Of a DNA stretch of 13,823 nucleotides, positions 13,631 through 13,823 are shown piece by piece (positions within the stretch are counted from its first letter, which is position 1; the number at the start of each line of letters is the position of its first letter). Under the pieces are notes generated by a model, which did not search any database, was not told the DNA's origin, and saw only the letters and a program-made list of their open reading frames with translations. Origin of the DNA: an uncultured Spirochaetales bacterium (GTDB taxonomy: Bacteria; Spirochaetota; Spirochaetia; Sphaerochaetales; Sphaerochaetaceae); the NCBI GenBank assembly GCA_934276485.1, contig CAKQTE010000085.1, positions 1 through 13,823 of the forward strand, written 5' to 3'. The position numbers and the translations under genes are program-made.

Positions 13631-13823
13631 AGGCTCTGAGAATCTTTCTTGATTTGTTGGTTTTTAGTCGATTTCGTTAGAAATAAATTATATTTGAGGA
13701 GGAAATTGCAAAAGTCCACCAGGAACATAAGGCATGAATAAATATACAGGACAGGGATTTTAGAAGCATTCCAGTCCTGATTTTTTAGCCAATATCGAAA
13801 ATATGATTAATTTGTGTATTTAA
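13626..13823 (+). other. Stretch without a recognised gene beyond the IS608-like end
   Basis: AT-rich sequence with a strong ribosome-binding-like AGGAGG at 13697-13702. It is followed only by very short frames: a TTG-started 11-codon frame whose stop overlaps the ATG of a 9-codon frame. Then comes a terminator at 13747-13786. It may be the edge of a mobile element's internal part, or the flank of the original site. No protein could be supported. Confidence 0.3.
13747..13786 (+). terminator. Intrinsic terminator
   Basis: CAGGAC (13747-13752) pairs with GTCCTG (13774-13779). The stem continues past an A-A mismatch with GG/CC, and T6 follows at 13781-13786. It probably ends transcripts of the right operon. 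Confidence 0.7.

Noticed and set aside
1..13823. CRISPR array, tRNA, rRNA, prophage or toxin-antitoxin pair
   Set aside because: No regularly spaced repeats, no conserved RNA gene stretches and no phage or toxin-type proteins were seen on either strand.

Overview
The window looks like chromosomal DNA of an AT-rich diderm bacterium. The best guess is a gut-type spirochaete (Treponema or Sphaerochaeta-like). This is inferred from a small exported barrel-like protein, a short lipoprotein with a loose lipobox, a stand-alone rpsD, and strong AGGAGG ribosome binding sites with some TTG starts. No rRNA or tRNA gene and no CRISPR array was seen, so the assignment is tentative.

Positions 1-7756 are ordinary chromosome. 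On the minus strand is a C-terminally cut piece of a GH115-like glycosidase, bounded by a bidirectional terminator. On the plus strand follow an exported barrel-like protein with its own terminator and an aldo/keto reductase. The reductase converges with, and overlaps by 14 bp, topA. topA reads from a TTG start directly downstream of an exported fibronectin-III-like protein gene. A divergent lipoprotein gene with its own terminator follows, then a GC-richer unexplained stretch and rpsD (minus).

Positions about 7908-13630 are an accessory island with a mirror-image layout. A TetR-family repressor gene lies in the middle. To its left, on the minus strand, runs SAM methyltransferase -> ATC-hydrolase-family protein -> small membrane protein. 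To its right, on the plus strand, runs methyltransferase -> methyltransferase -> alpha/beta hydrolase -> second ATC-hydrolase-family protein -> small membrane protein. Spacing is tight, with overlaps or gaps of about 20 bp or less, so each arm is probably one operon. The terminal membrane protein of each arm is cut short immediately after the tetranucleotide TTAC by the same sequence, GATANNTAGCCGGG-AAAG followed by a hairpin. This has the layout of an IS200/IS605 (IS608-type) left end: TTAC cleavage site, AAAG guide at the hairpin foot. The two ends are in opposite orientation and bracket the island. No transposase gene is visible.

Two sets of shared control sequences tie the arms together. 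Two 28-bp dyads of identical geometry (TATGACC-N14-GGTCATA) sit at the likely repressor promoter and at the likely promoter of the left arm. A second motif (GAGTTAGT-N5-CTAAYTAAY) lies exactly 22 bp upstream of the start codon of the first methyltransferase in both arms. The simplest reading is a repressor-controlled small-molecule modification or detoxification locus, built by duplicating a methyltransferase plus ATC-hydrolase core. The substrate cannot be read from sequence.
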